Positions 11,901-22,249 of a stretch of 64,000 nt of DNA are shown here, piece after piece. The notes beneath the pieces are model-generated. The model saw only the letters and a list, made by a program, of their open reading frames with translations, had not been told where the DNA came from and did no database searches. Positions within the stretch are counted from its first letter, which is position 1. Each line of letters opens with the position of its first letter. The position numbers and the translations under genes are program-made. The stretch spans positions 186,001 to 250,000 of the forward strand of contig BGZK01000748.1 of NCBI GenBank assembly GCA_005406025.1. The letters run 5' to 3'. Source of the DNA: Eumeta japonica. Taxonomy: Eukaryota; Arthropoda; Insecta; Lepidoptera; Psychidae.

Positions 11901-12208
11901 CGCCTTCGTCATCATTAAACCCTTCAGGATTGCAATAGTATTTGCGAGTCCTTCGAGCAGTAAAAGGGACTGTTGTGTAAACTTTACTACTTCAAGCCGA
12001 TAAAAGCGCTCCCTTTGATGTTCAGATTTCGCGTAGCGTTGACCGTTTCAGCGAGGACTTAATGCGAGTATTAAGACTTACGAACGCTTAAATTAATTAA
12101 TAGCTTCTAACAACACAATCGAGGGTATTCGCTCAAAAGTGCTAGCTTATTCTAAGGTACTAGCTTTGTTTTTCTCCATATCTATTATATATATTCTACT
12201 TTCTTACG
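8923..12208. other. Long AT-rich noncoding stretch
   Basis: No supported gene or classified repeat is visible over about 3.3 kb. Short open frames (for example 10922-11137, 11430-11690, and a pair of opposite-strand frames at 11662-11915) lack splice context or familiar domains. A moderately GC-richer patch near 11200-11380 has no identifiable function. Confidence 0.5.
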
Positions 12209-12320
12209 GCGGGTTGCACCAAAAGTAAAAAAACATATTTCGTAAATGTAATTCGTAAAATTTGACAGATAATGTACGGGGAATCTGTCAAATCTTAAGG
12301 ATTACGTTTTTACTTTAGTG
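12209..12320. mobile_element. Short foldback MITE-like element with GGGTTGCACC end
   Basis: GCGGGTTGCACCAAAAGTAA at 12209 begins a left arm whose parts pair with a right arm ending at 12320 (CACCAAAAGTAAAAAAAC against GTTTTTACTTTAGTG). The inner arms pair 20 of 23 bases around ATTTGACAGAT and ATCTGTCAAAT, with a 12-base loop. An insertion of about 14 bases interrupts the left arm. The GGGTTGCACC end is one I associate with lepidopteran MITEs; the matching far end is eroded. Confidence 0.5.
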
Positions 12321-13183
12321 TTCAGGTGGCGATAGCCTGTTTTAGTAGTACTAACATCACAATTGGTAACATGAGTTTGCATTACGTGCAAACTGGCGGA
12401 TTGTTAAATACGTTTTAATTAAGGTTTTGCCTGTTAAACTCAACGTTGAACCGTTAAAATGGACGCTTCTAAAAATAAATATCAAAGGCAAAGTGTGCGA
12501 CAGTGAAGGGTAAATTAAAATCTGTTTCTAGATTCTCTTTACATGCGTAAAAATCAATATCGTGACTCATTATTTGTATAGTTATTGCACATTGATTCAT
12601 AAGAGCTATGATCAAATATAGACCATAGATTTTTTAAAATAATTCTTCAACTAATTATACCATCACTAATAGAATTATATTAGCAAATATCGTTAATTCA
12701 AATTGTTTTACAACTAAATATCATCTATATTACTATATAAAGCACCTGTAGCATCTGCCGTACATTCAATTTTTTTTTGTAAAATCTTGTGAATAATATA
12801 TGTTTCACGATTTACCTTTGCTTTTCAAATAGTAGACCAATACATTGAATTTTTGTTAATAAATTTGTTATCATTAATTCTTCAATTAATTATCCTCTGC
12901 CCCGAAATGTCGCCCCCAGCTCGAGTGTAACTTTTTTCCCCGACGTCCTATTTAAATGTAATAAAGCCTACAATCTGTCCCGAGACAAGCACTATTGACC
13001 AGTGTAAACCGCACGAAAATCTATTTAGTGATTTCAGAAATGTGCACGAGCAGACAGACGTAAATTTAAAAATCCTTGTTCTCTCTTACATTATACCCTT
13101 CTCCCATTGTTCCCCCTCCATTTTTCATAGATACCTTTTCAAGTACAGACACACCGGGTTCTGCTGTTTTATTACACGTACAG

Positions 13184-13275
13184 ATCGATGGACACGGACC
13201 CCGAGCCCACCCCGAGCCCGCCCCGGAGCAGAGCGGACAGGCGACTGCTGACGATCGTTGGGCGTGCTCTTCGAG
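13184..13275 (+). CDS. Candidate first coding exon, product unknown
   Basis: A pyrimidine-rich acceptor (TTTTATTACACGTACAG) ends at 13183, four bases before an ATG at 13188. The frame encodes 29 complete residues: an acidic, Pro/Ser-rich start (MDTDPEPTPSPP) then a basic segment (RRLLTIVGRALR). It reaches a possible donor at 13276 (CGAG followed by GTGCGA). Without splicing the frame would stop 13 codons later. GC content jumps well above the flanks. This is the pattern of a short initiating exon behind a noncoding 5' exon. I do not recognise the protein and see no clear next exon, so a chance GC-rich patch remains possible. Confidence 0.35.
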
Positions 13276-13411
13276 GTGCGAAAGGAGTAATTGTTAAGTT
13301 AAAAACGCATTGGTGATTCTGCAAATACTATGTACTGCAGGGATATGAGTATGTATCGTATGTACGACGTGTCCGTCACCCGCCGGTACGTTGGGCGTTA
13401 TGGGTCATGAA

Positions 13412-13642
13412 CAGTGGCGTAGCTAGCCTGGGTGTCACCCGGGACGGATTCAAAGTGACACCCTAAAAAATCAGAATTGTTAGGTTGAAGAATAACTCTA
13501 ATGACATACAATGTTTTATACTTCGTTGTGCGTATTTTGTTAATCAAAATTTGCGATATTGATTTGTTAATCAAAATTCCACCCTAATTGGGTGGCACCC
13601 GATGCGGGCCGCCCCCGCCGGCCTCCCCTAGCTACGCTACTG
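13412..13642. mobile_element. hAT-type MITE, 231 bp, with 8-bp target duplication
   Basis: The element begins CAGTGGCGTAGCTAG and ends CTAGCTACGCTACTG, perfect or near-perfect terminal inverted repeats, with further pairing between GGGTGTCACCCGGGACGG-like and GGTGGCACCCGATGCGGG-like inner segments. The flanks are GTCATGAA (13404-13411) and GTTATGAA (13643-13650), an 8-bp target duplication with one difference. CA..TG ends and 8-bp duplications are the signature of the hAT superfamily. The interior has no transposase, so it was mobilised in trans. Confidence 0.85.
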
Positions 13643-13650
13643 GTTATGAA

Positions 13651-15643
13651 AGAAAATAAGTGTGTGTGTGGAATTAAAAAAAAATAGTCTAAAACTACCT
13701 ACACACGATTTCGCGTCATACGATCACGTTACATTCAGTAGTTTTTATTGACGCCCGGACAACAAAAAATCGTTTTCGTTATACATACAACAGAACAAAT
13801 TTGTGTTCGATTTATCTAAACAGTGAAACATGTTCGTTTTACGAGCAGACAGATTTTCTCATTTAGGGGTTTAGCAGTAATCTGGATAATAAGCTTTATG
13901 TCATGCAAAACACAATAACTGCTGATAAAATTAATCTCGCGCAGTCTCGAAGATTTGATATCAAGGATTCTCACCGGGGCTCGGGGCCATTTCGTATTCG
14001 CGAATTTTGAATAATTACACGGGGTGTGCTGAAACGGCTGAAAAGTTACTTGTCCAAAATTTATATTTTCATAATAAGGCTCCGGGCACTGAGAGCGGGA
14101 GGCAGATGGTGTTATATTTGCAAATCAAATTAATTTTTGCTTAAAATGCTGATTTTTAATTTGGGGAAGTGCGAGTCCGGAATGAGGAATAATCGGTCGG
14201 TAAGAAATTTCATCCTTTCCAAGTAATGTGTAAGGCAGAAAATAAAATATTAATAATTACGATATAAAGATACCGACCACACACTACTTCAGATTATATA
14301 TGATGTAAAAAAATTATATTATTTAGTTCATTTAGAACTATACGAATAATAAAATCGCGAAGCATTTTATATTACATGGATAATATATTTACAAAATAAA
14401 GGAAGAAACAGAGATATAAAAACATGAAGTAAATTACAATTTTCATCCAGTGAGTTAGAATTCCCGTAGTTCATTCCCCAGACATTCTATTCATTTCTAG
14501 TATCCTTCGACATCCTATTCTCTGCATCAGTTATTACATTCATTCCTAAAACACCGGCAATGTACTAGCGACTTCTCCGGAGTTGGGAGTGTGCATGGGC
14601 GGCAGTGATCGCCAATTTGTTTTGGCTCGGATGCTCGTTTGATACTCGAAAATGCCATAAAAAATCATTTAGGCTAATGAAATTTAATCATTGTTGTGAT
14701 TGGTAACATGATTAACTAGTAGATACTATTATAGCCTACATAAAATAAATATTAGGGTGTCCGTTATTTATCAAGCTGTTTTTTTTTTCAGCGCCTCCTA
14801 AATTTTTAGTTTATGGCCTGAAAAAGCATATCAGATAAAAAGCTCTTACTATTCATATTAACCCTTACTCTTGACGAAATATTTCCAGATTCAATAACAT
14901 GGGATCTTACACTTTTGCTATTTATTTTTTTCTCTTGAACGAATGGATATATAACAGAGATATATGTTCTTGTAGGAAATTGCATGCTCTACAAAAAAAA
15001 GCTCTGTTACGAATTTACGATAAATCCACTCTTTCAAAGAGATTAAAATCAATCAATAATTTCAAATACTTGTTTTAGATATTCTTACATAAACTGCAAA
15101 ATCCTTATTATTAACCTTAAATAATAGTTGGAGGAGTGAATTTATAGTAAATCCATAAGAAAGCTTTTTTGTAGAGCGTTTAAATTTCTAAAAGAATATA
15201 TTCAAAGATAAAAAAAAAATGTAAATAGCGGCAAAATTAGAGAGTGCGGTAAAAACACATTTAAATAACAGACCTTGGAATAACATTTTAAGCACTATAT
15301 TTAAATTTATTTTTACAGTATCTTTTCATATTTGTGACAGGCAAAAAACCTATTTGAATGGATAAGTATATAAATGAAGAATGCATGCAAAGTATCCAGA
15401 CTAGAACAATAATAAAAGTTCTAGATAATATATTTTTGTGAGCTAAGCCGGTCGAGATTTATAAATATAGAATGTGGAGTGGTTAAGGAAGTAGGTCACA
15501 TTTAACTTTCGTCAATAACTGAAGCTTTATAATTGTTATTTTTGGTACAAAAAATAAGATTAGTGAAGGAAAAACATGTTTTGTTGAAGAATTCTCATAG
15601 ACTTGATACCCTACATGCAAGGTCAAAACAAAAATTTGGTTTC
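13651..15643. other. AT-rich noncoding stretch
   Basis: No gene is supported. GC-richer patches near 13960-14030 and 14570-14630 have no recognisable content. The rest is AT-rich with homopolymer runs. Confidence 0.5.
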
Positions 15644-16090
15644 AAAGTCGGTATACGGGCGAAAGTTTTACGTGACAACGACTTTGAATGGTAAAATCAT
15701 TTTAATGTGAATATTCATTCGTATAGTAGGAAGAGGATGAAATAATAGTAACAATTTAAAACATTTATTTATACAAAAATTATATTTAAAACATTAATTT
15801 ATACAAAGAATCTCGCACTGAATTTCATATTAACAAATTTTATTTTTACCTTTACACATACATACGTATTTATATACAAATATACATACAATAACTTGCA
15901 ATACATTTGCAAGCTATGCACTAATTCTCTAGTGCTGCGCGCGCGGCAGACCGATCATAGTTGAGTGGGAGAGCAAGGCATTCGGCGGGCCTCTCTCTCG
16001 TTCGGTGACTCATCGTTACGTTACCGAGCGTTACACTTTTTCAAAGTGACTCCCAGCCGCAACCTAATTTAAGACGTTGTCACGTCAAAA
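15644..16090 (+). mobile_element. Unclassified nonautonomous element, copy 2 (most complete)
   Basis: This copy starts AAAGTCGGTATACGGGCGAA, followed by TTTTACGTGACAACG at 15666 or so. It ends GACGTTGTCACGTCAAAA at 16090, so the inner ends are inverted repeats of about 15 bp (GACGTGACAACG core). Similarity to copy 3 extends about 22 bases outside the inverted repeat on the left only, so the true left terminus is uncertain. The central block is GC-rich (GCGCGCGCGGCAGACCGATC) and the flanks are AT-rich with AATAAA-like motifs on the minus strand. It could be a cut-and-paste MITE or part of a longer element; I cannot assign a superfamily. Confidence 0.75.
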
Positions 16091-16218
16091 AAAAGTTTCT
16101 AAAACGCCGCTTGTTTCAATATACTTATGTGGATAACAAAAAAAAATGTGAAATACTTTCAGGATGATTGAGTGCGGGCCATTGGCGGACCATTTAAGTA
16201 CTTTGCCCGATTTAAATG

Positions 16219-16290
16219 GACAACAATACAAATTCAATTGACAACAATACAAATTAAATTGACAACAATACAAATTAAATTGACAACAAT
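16219..16290. repeat. 21-bp tandem repeat, about 3.4 units
   Basis: GACAACAATACAAATTAAAT plus T starts at 16219, 16240, 16261 and 16282 (last unit partial). The first unit has one difference. The minus-strand open frame across it reads a repeated FNLYCCQ peptide and is an artefact of the array. Confidence 0.9.
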
Positions 16291-16876
16291 AGTAGTCACT
16301 AGCATAAACGACTGCGACATATAGACAGACGGGAATTAAATAGGTGTACATTTAAATACATTTTGTCCTTCTACGTGTGGAACCCTGAAATAATAGCCTA
16401 ACAAAATGCTTGGAAATATTTTAACAATCAAAAATAGTATTAAATAAGAGGGAATGCTAAACCAGCGACTCGCTAACAGTTTGATTAGAATGATTAGAAT
16501 GGAAAAAAGAATGTACACAGACGGACGTACTTCAAATATTTTATTCCCAATTCTAAATAAGTCGCCAGCTGGAGGAGGAAGTAAAAACATTTATTAACAC
16601 AACTCGGAACAACGCAGAATGACCAACGCTAACAATTCCGACTGTCTTAACAAAGTTTAATCGTAAAAAAACAACTGCAAATACACAAACTTGTGATGGG
16701 TTTGCCTTGTCTCTGACGGCGGTTGAGGACGCGTCTCGCTGAGAATTCTTTTTCGTTAGACATTAAGAGAAAATACAAAATTACAGGATAAAGTTGCAAA
16801 AAACGAAATGGGTTGACGCTGGAGATACCGGTCTCATAAATAGCTGAATGTTTTGAAACGGACAAGCATGTGAGTA

Positions 16877-17030
16877 GGGGGCGGTTTAGCGGTTAAGGTT
16901 GTTGCCGTCGGTCGTACCGAAAAACGCTGGGTTCGATCAGAACTACAAGCCAATTGATCAGAGAGTTTTCCACTTAAATTAATCTATAGTCCCTGCCTAC
17001 CCTTTCAGGAAATAGACGTGAGTTTAACAC
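16877..17030 (+). mobile_element. tRNA-derived SINE, plus strand
   Basis: The head carries a Pol III A-box-like TTTAGCGGTTAAGG (16885-16898) and a B-box-like GGTTCGATCAG (16930-16940), with about 45 bases between them as in tRNA genes and SINEs. The intervening sequence does not fold into a full tRNA, and a non-tRNA body ending around AATAGACGTGAGTTTAAC follows. It belongs to a different family from the minus-strand SINEs at 28.0 and 34.9 kb. Confidence 0.65.
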
Positions 17031-17498
17031 TAACACTATCCCACAACCGGTACATTTTTCTGGTACACTTTACGAAAAAACTACAAAACATCTGGATTTG
17101 GCATTTAACACAGTAATTTAAAATAATTTCTAGACGTGTTACTTATCATTAAACCTATTTGTAAATAAAAAGTTTAAAAAAAAACACAACATCCAATAAT
17201 ACTACTAACGCCATCTATTTATAAAACAAAGAATGAATATCGAAATGCATATAAAACGTTGTTGTTGATCGTTCATCTCTATCAAAACTTTTTTGACATC
17301 TGTCACGCATACAAGGATTACCGCTATAAACATATATTTCTTAGACGATATCGATGAAAGTTGTGAAATGTATTAACAGTTTTGGATTTGAAATACAAAT
17401 TTTTTGGAGCATTTATTTATGAGGCGTAACAGTGATTGTGGATAAACATCAGGTAAATAAGTACCTGTAAGAGCAAAATAATACCTTACCATGATACC

Positions 17499-18875
17499 AT
17501 GATGGATGGAATGACGCCTAATATTATGATAACTGCCCCGGTCGCATTAATTATTGGATTTTATTATATGTTCTATATGACGAAACATTGGCATAATATA
17601 AATAAATCTTTTATATTGTTTAAAGCGATATGCCACGAAGACGTACGTAACGAACGCGAACTTAACCGAGCAAGAGAACGTCTGCGAAGGAGAAGAGCTC
17701 GAGATGCAGAATCGAATTCTTATGGCGATGATGCACACTTTTTTGAATATGCTGTTAATTTCAAAACGACTCAGAAAAATTCAGAACTTAAACCTCGCAA
17801 TTTATGCCATCGTCATTGGTTTGAAGTACATATACAAGAAGACAGAGATTTTGTACTCTTTGTCATGAATTTCAGGTAAAAAATGAAATGAATATATTTT
17901 CAACAGAGAATAATATGAACCCTGGACCACAACCTGATGTTTAAAAAAAATTTACATTTCTTGAAGAACAATTAAAAGCTCAAGTTAACCTAGTTATTAG
18001 TGTATATAAGCTGAGAGGTGGTCAATTCGGATATAGCGGCCAAGTCATCGATTTTCATGAAAATATTACAGAATTTACTACATTTTTGCCCACACTCTAT
18101 TAACACTATTTCAAAATATATTTTTGTTACAAGAAATGATAGTGAAGGGTATAGAGATTTTATTGTAAATCGTGATAATATTCATGCTGCTTTAATATAT
18201 TTAAAAAATAATAATCCTTGGTACCAGATATTGCAATAGATGAAAAGAATTTACAATGTTTACCTAACAATGAAAGTGTTTTTCAACAAACTGCATTAAG
18301 TCGAAGAAAGACAACGTCTTTCATTTAATTTAAATAATGATGATCTAAATATATTGTATGGTGATGTTTACGAATCTGGAGCTCCAGCTGTGACCTTTCA
18401 ATGTAATCTAGAAGCAGTAAATAGTGTATTGAATATTCAAGAAGAACTTGATAGGCCTTCTGTTTTACCTTGGCCTACATTGGAAGCTGTGGTTTAATAA
18501 TATAATAACTGAGGTTATGTAGAAGATATTATTAATGAATAAAACTATAGTCCTCCTAAGTAATAATGGTTAGATTTGAAAACTAAGCTCATTCTACTTA
18601 TGAAAATAACGGATGTATTCCTACGCCACCGGATAACAAAATTTTGGAAAAGTGGTAACACTAATTGTTCCAGAAAACAATTCCTGCTACAACTAGCTTA
18701 CGCCATTACGATTCATAAATCATAAGGCTTAACATAAGATAAAGCCGTTATTGATATTGGGGATAAAGAAACGTTTATTGGCTTAACTTATGCTGCATTT
18801 TCACGAGTTAAGACATTGGAAGATTTAGCACTACATAGAAAATTTCTTTTCGATAGGTTAAGTAAAATTTAAAAA
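17499..18875 (+). pseudogene. Helitron replication/helicase gene remnant
   Basis: Conceptual translation shows pieces of an insect Helitron protein in order. First is an Arg-rich N-terminal segment within the 17499-17879 frame (ERLRRRRARDAES). Next, after a stop, NNMNPGPQPD and LEEQLKAQVN with ISVYKLRGGQFGYSGQV (about 17913-18050). In a shifted frame follow RNDSEGYRDFIVNRDNIHAA and LNIQEELDRPSVLPWPTLEA (to about 18495). Finally comes the helicase C-terminal motif AYAITIHKS*GLT*DKAVID and LTYAAFSRVKTLEDL (about 18700-18870). These belong to the Helitron-like N-terminal region and the PIF1-type helicase end. The long middle, including the helicase Walker motifs, is missing between about 18495 and 18510, so this is an internally deleted, stop-ridden rolling-circle transposon. 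The true 5' TC and 3' CTRR ends were not located. Confidence 0.8.
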
Positions 18876-21052
18876 TAGCATAATTTAAAATGTGAAAAGC
18901 TTGAAGAAATCCGTATAAGGAATTTAAATGTTTAAGATAATAAAAATACCTGAAAATTATTCTGAGTTTTTATTTCCAAAAGAATATTTCTTTTGTATTA
19001 TGTATACATCTCACCGCATAGAACAGCGGCTGTCAAGAAAATTATTAATTCAATTTTGCACAAGCTATCTTTATTCCCCCCTCCTAATGTGCCGCATTCC
19101 CTAGATCTTGCAAGCCCTGACAAAGCTGTGCTTATTCCTAGTTTTATTATTATCAAATTAAAAATCACTCAGTCCGTGGCTTAAGAGTTTACGTTACACG
19201 TGTCAGTTCCGGTCGAGGACAACGTAAAGGTGACAAAAATCGGTAGCAGACCCCGAACCGTGCTAGCGCAATGTGTGTAGGTCTCAAAATGCAGGTCCCT
19301 CAGTATGAAATATAAATATTTTAAGAACATGTGCTTCCGCATGATTAAAACCCAACTCAACAACAAGTATGTGAGTCTTTACGTTTTACCTGTGCAGTGT
19401 TAGCCTAAAGTCGGACTGCGTGATTTCTACGTTCATCTATTTTATTTTTATAATTACTATTTTTATAATTATAATTAGTAATTGGTAATTCTAATTTTTA
19501 TAACTAATTATTTAATAGAGAAATAAATTTCTGGCGGATTACCAATGTAGCCGCAAGTGTTTGCGCCCAGCTGTTAACAAGGCAGGTGAACGAAACTGTT
19601 TAAGAAAAATAATAAATAAAAATTTAATTAAAAATGCCTTCGGCGATATTGTGATTGACAACCCGTCAAAAACATATTCCTCTATAAATAATTATATTAT
19701 TTATAAAAAATTCATTTTGAATAAAATAGAGATGGACGTAGAAATCATGAAGTTGGATGTTGTATTATGTAATCAGACTTCATTGTTCTTGGTAGCCGCA
19801 CCAAATCGTTATTAGATATATTTAAAAACGGACTTGTAAATGTATTTCAACTTGTGTATTTCGAATAATTATATTCGTGTTATGGTTTGGGCGACTTATA
19901 AAAAAAACTACTAATTCTTTTAAACTAAAGCTTTATCTCCTTATAATTTTTTTTTTCGACCAAATGAAAAATCACTCTAAGCGTTTACGATTCATTTATG
20001 ATGTTAGATTATCAAAGGAATGAATTATTAAAAAAAGTTATCACAATATTTTTTAATTTTTTAAATTATCTCGTAATTGAATTCACACTGCTCAAAGTAC
20101 AATGAATTATAACAATTTTAAAGTAATAGGCATGATATATTTTTAATAAGCTTTTTTTGAGAGTGTATACTATTAAAATTATTAGGTATTCTATAAATTC
20201 ACCCTAACAAAAAAGCTATTATTTTATTATTCACAGGTAACAACGGTCGTTGTTTTTCGAGTCCTAGAAGCTTCACCACTACGTAATTTCAGAAGTTCAA
20301 CGACTATTAAATCTTTTCGAAAAGCAATAGCTTTGTTAAAGTTAAATTGGCATACCTTTACTCTGTGTAATTGTGCGCAGATTTAGTAAAATTTTCGTCG
20401 GACGATCCCTTAAAAGGGTCGGGGTGGCGCCGCTATCGGACACAGGTGTCGTTTTTAGACACGAATTACCTTTTCGATGAAATTAGTTTTTAAAATGCAA
20501 TCAAATTATTGTGCGAGAATTGGCGATTTACCATCGTGCTCCTATGCGTTTGAGAGATTAGCCTGAAAATTTATTGTGTAACTCGTCCATTTCCCAGAAG
20601 AATAAACAAAAACCACAAACTCCCCATGGTACGACTTTATATGTCTCTCTCTTCACTGACATTGTCGATCGTCTCATGCAAGCTTATAGGTTACAGGTGT
20701 TTAAAATTTGGCTTTTCTTTAATATGCTACCAATTTGATATGCACAAAATAGAAAAATAAATGTATCTAATATTATGATAAGTCTATTAAAATATTTAAG
20801 ATTTTATATAGAAAAAGATGAGTTCTCTATGAACGGTTCTAACTTTCAATAGCAAATTTTTTAGTAAAAACATAGTTGATATTTATCTCAATATAAATTT
20901 TTGTCGTACTGTACGATTACGTTATAGCGACTGGCCAATGAGTCACTACATCCTTACCATAGACACAGTTTAAAAAAAATATCTGTCACACGGAAAACAC
21001 TGACAAAGGATACTTCTCTATTTTTCCCCACAACATATTACTTGTAAATATA
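18876..21052. other. AT-rich noncoding stretch upstream of the Tom40-like gene
   Basis: No gene is supported. It contains AT-rich repeats around 19440-19510 and short open frames (18993-19184, 19561-19815) without familiar features. The last few hundred bases should hold the promoter and 5' leader of the 21053 gene, but no clear TATA or initiator can be singled out. Confidence 0.45.
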
Positions 21053-22036
21053 ATGGACTTAAACGAAAACGTCTTGAAACATGACGTGGGAGGGTTTTTC
21101 AGCGGTCTAAGAAAAATGCTTCCTAAGAGAGGCGACACAAACGTCGACGAGAAGCGGTCAGATCACCAAGGGAACGGCGTGGTGAGATTAGGCGCCATCC
21201 ATACCGAAGCCAAGAATGTTTTCCCTAGATGTTTCGTCGGAGCCAGAATGACAATCGTACGAGAGATCTTGGATCGGGTGAAAGTGCTCCAAGAATACAG
21301 TTACGGAAAACCGAAAGAGCCGCATAGGTTTTTTACCAATCTGCTCCAGAAGGAAGTCGAGAAAGGTAAAAATGAGGAAGGGCTTCTCATAGACTCTTCC
21401 GGTTCAGCAACTGCTACGTACGCGGAGAAGATAGCGGACGACTACGAGCTGAGAGTGACGTCTAAAATAAGGGATATAGTCTCGTCAGAGACGGACATAA
21501 CTATAGAGAGGAGAACTTACAAATCGATAAGTTCTCTGACGTACAGCATGCGGAACGTGGACCCTTCGTCCTTGAACTTGATCACCCAGTGGATGTACGG
21601 AGTGTTACCCCAGTTCGCTATCGGAATCGAGATGAGATTACAACCTCTGGTGTCACCGGGCCCGCCAACTCCGGACATGTCGCTGAGCGCACGGTACGAT
21701 TCGCCTCATTTCATATTATCGTCCACGGTCGGCAAAAGTGGGTACGAAGTGTGCTTCTTCAAGCAATTCTCGCCGAAGATCAGGTTGGCGACCATACTCC
21801 ACGACAGGAGTCGCGATGTCGGAACTACGGTCGGAATAGGCGTTCAGAAGGTCTACCCTGACGGTTCAGAATCGAAGATTTTCATCGATTCTCAGAGATG
21901 CGGCGGGCTGACTTATCAGAAAAAGATATACGTGGAAAATGACGCCGGCAATAAGTACGTGTGCGTTGTCGCGAGCGCTGTCATAGACAGAAATAAAAGA
22001 ATTCAATTCGGTTTTGGATTCGATTTAGATTTGTAA
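21053..22036 (+). CDS. Divergent Tom40-like mitochondrial import channel protein, intronless
   Basis: This 327-residue frame is similar in plan to Tom40, the beta-barrel pore of the TOM complex that passes precursor proteins across the mitochondrial outer membrane. An N-terminal region contains EAKNVFPRCFVGARMTI (residues 52-68), matching the family's VFP..FEGA.. segment. A variable stretch follows at residues 85-160. The best-matching part is residues 186-265: FAIGIEMRLQP, a short Pro loop, then LSARYDSPHFILSSTVGKSG and YEVCFFKQFSPKIRLA, which align with Tom40 strands that normally read ..AARY....W..T.G..G.H.CY.... The C terminus ends FGFGFDLDL, resembling the last beta-strand. Typical Tom40 is about 340 residues, so length fits, but residues 85-160 look poorly conserved. 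No intron is evident, codon use is GC-rich against AT-rich flanks, and a retrocopy origin with specialised (for example testis) use is inferred, not shown. A possible poly(A) signal ATTAAA is at 22240. Confidence 0.8.
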   Translation: MDLNENVLKHDVGGFFSGLRKMLPKRGDTNVDEKRSDHQGNGVVRLGAIHTEAKNVFPRCFVGARMTIVREILDRVKVLQEYSYGKPKEPHRFFTNLLQKEVEKGKNEEGLLIDSSGSATATYAEKIADDYELRVTSKIRDIVSSETDITIERRTYKSISSLTYSMRNVDPSSLNLITQWMYGVLPQFAIGIEMRLQPLVSPGPPTPDMSLSARYDSPHFILSSTVGKSGYEVCFFKQFSPKIRLATILHDRSRDVGTTVGIGVQKVYPDGSESKIFIDSQRCGGLTYQKKIYVENDAGNKYVCVVASAVIDRNKRIQFGFGFDLDL

Positions 22037-22239
22037 CTTTTTTTTGTCATCACCCACAGACAACACTAAAGAGCTCAGCACCGTGATTACGGATTAATGA
22101 CGTTATCATTGCTTTTGTAGATATATACGTTTTTATTGTAAGTATACATAGGTTTTAGTTATTGTTTTCATGTTGTTAATTATATTTTGTGTACTGGAAA
22201 ACTCTGTATTTGATGATGGGGCACAGATTATTATATGAA

Positions 22240-22245
22240 ATTAAA
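22240..22245 (+). promoter_or_regulatory. Possible poly(A) signal of the Tom40-like gene
   Basis: ATTAAA lies about 204 bases after the stop codon, followed by T/G-rich sequence. It is the common variant of AATAAA, but other AT-rich hexamers occur nearby, so the assignment is tentative. Confidence 0.3.
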
Positions 22246-22249
22246 CTTC

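Noticed and set aside
16219..16290. CRISPR-like array
   Set aside because: Units are directly contiguous without spacers, and the genome is an animal's.
16085..16351. Frame with repeated FNLYCCQ peptide
   Set aside because: It is the 21-bp tandem repeat read as protein.
16930..16940. GGTTCGATCAG as a tRNA gene
   Set aside because: The flanking text does not form a full cloverleaf and continues into a SINE body, so a SINE is the better call.
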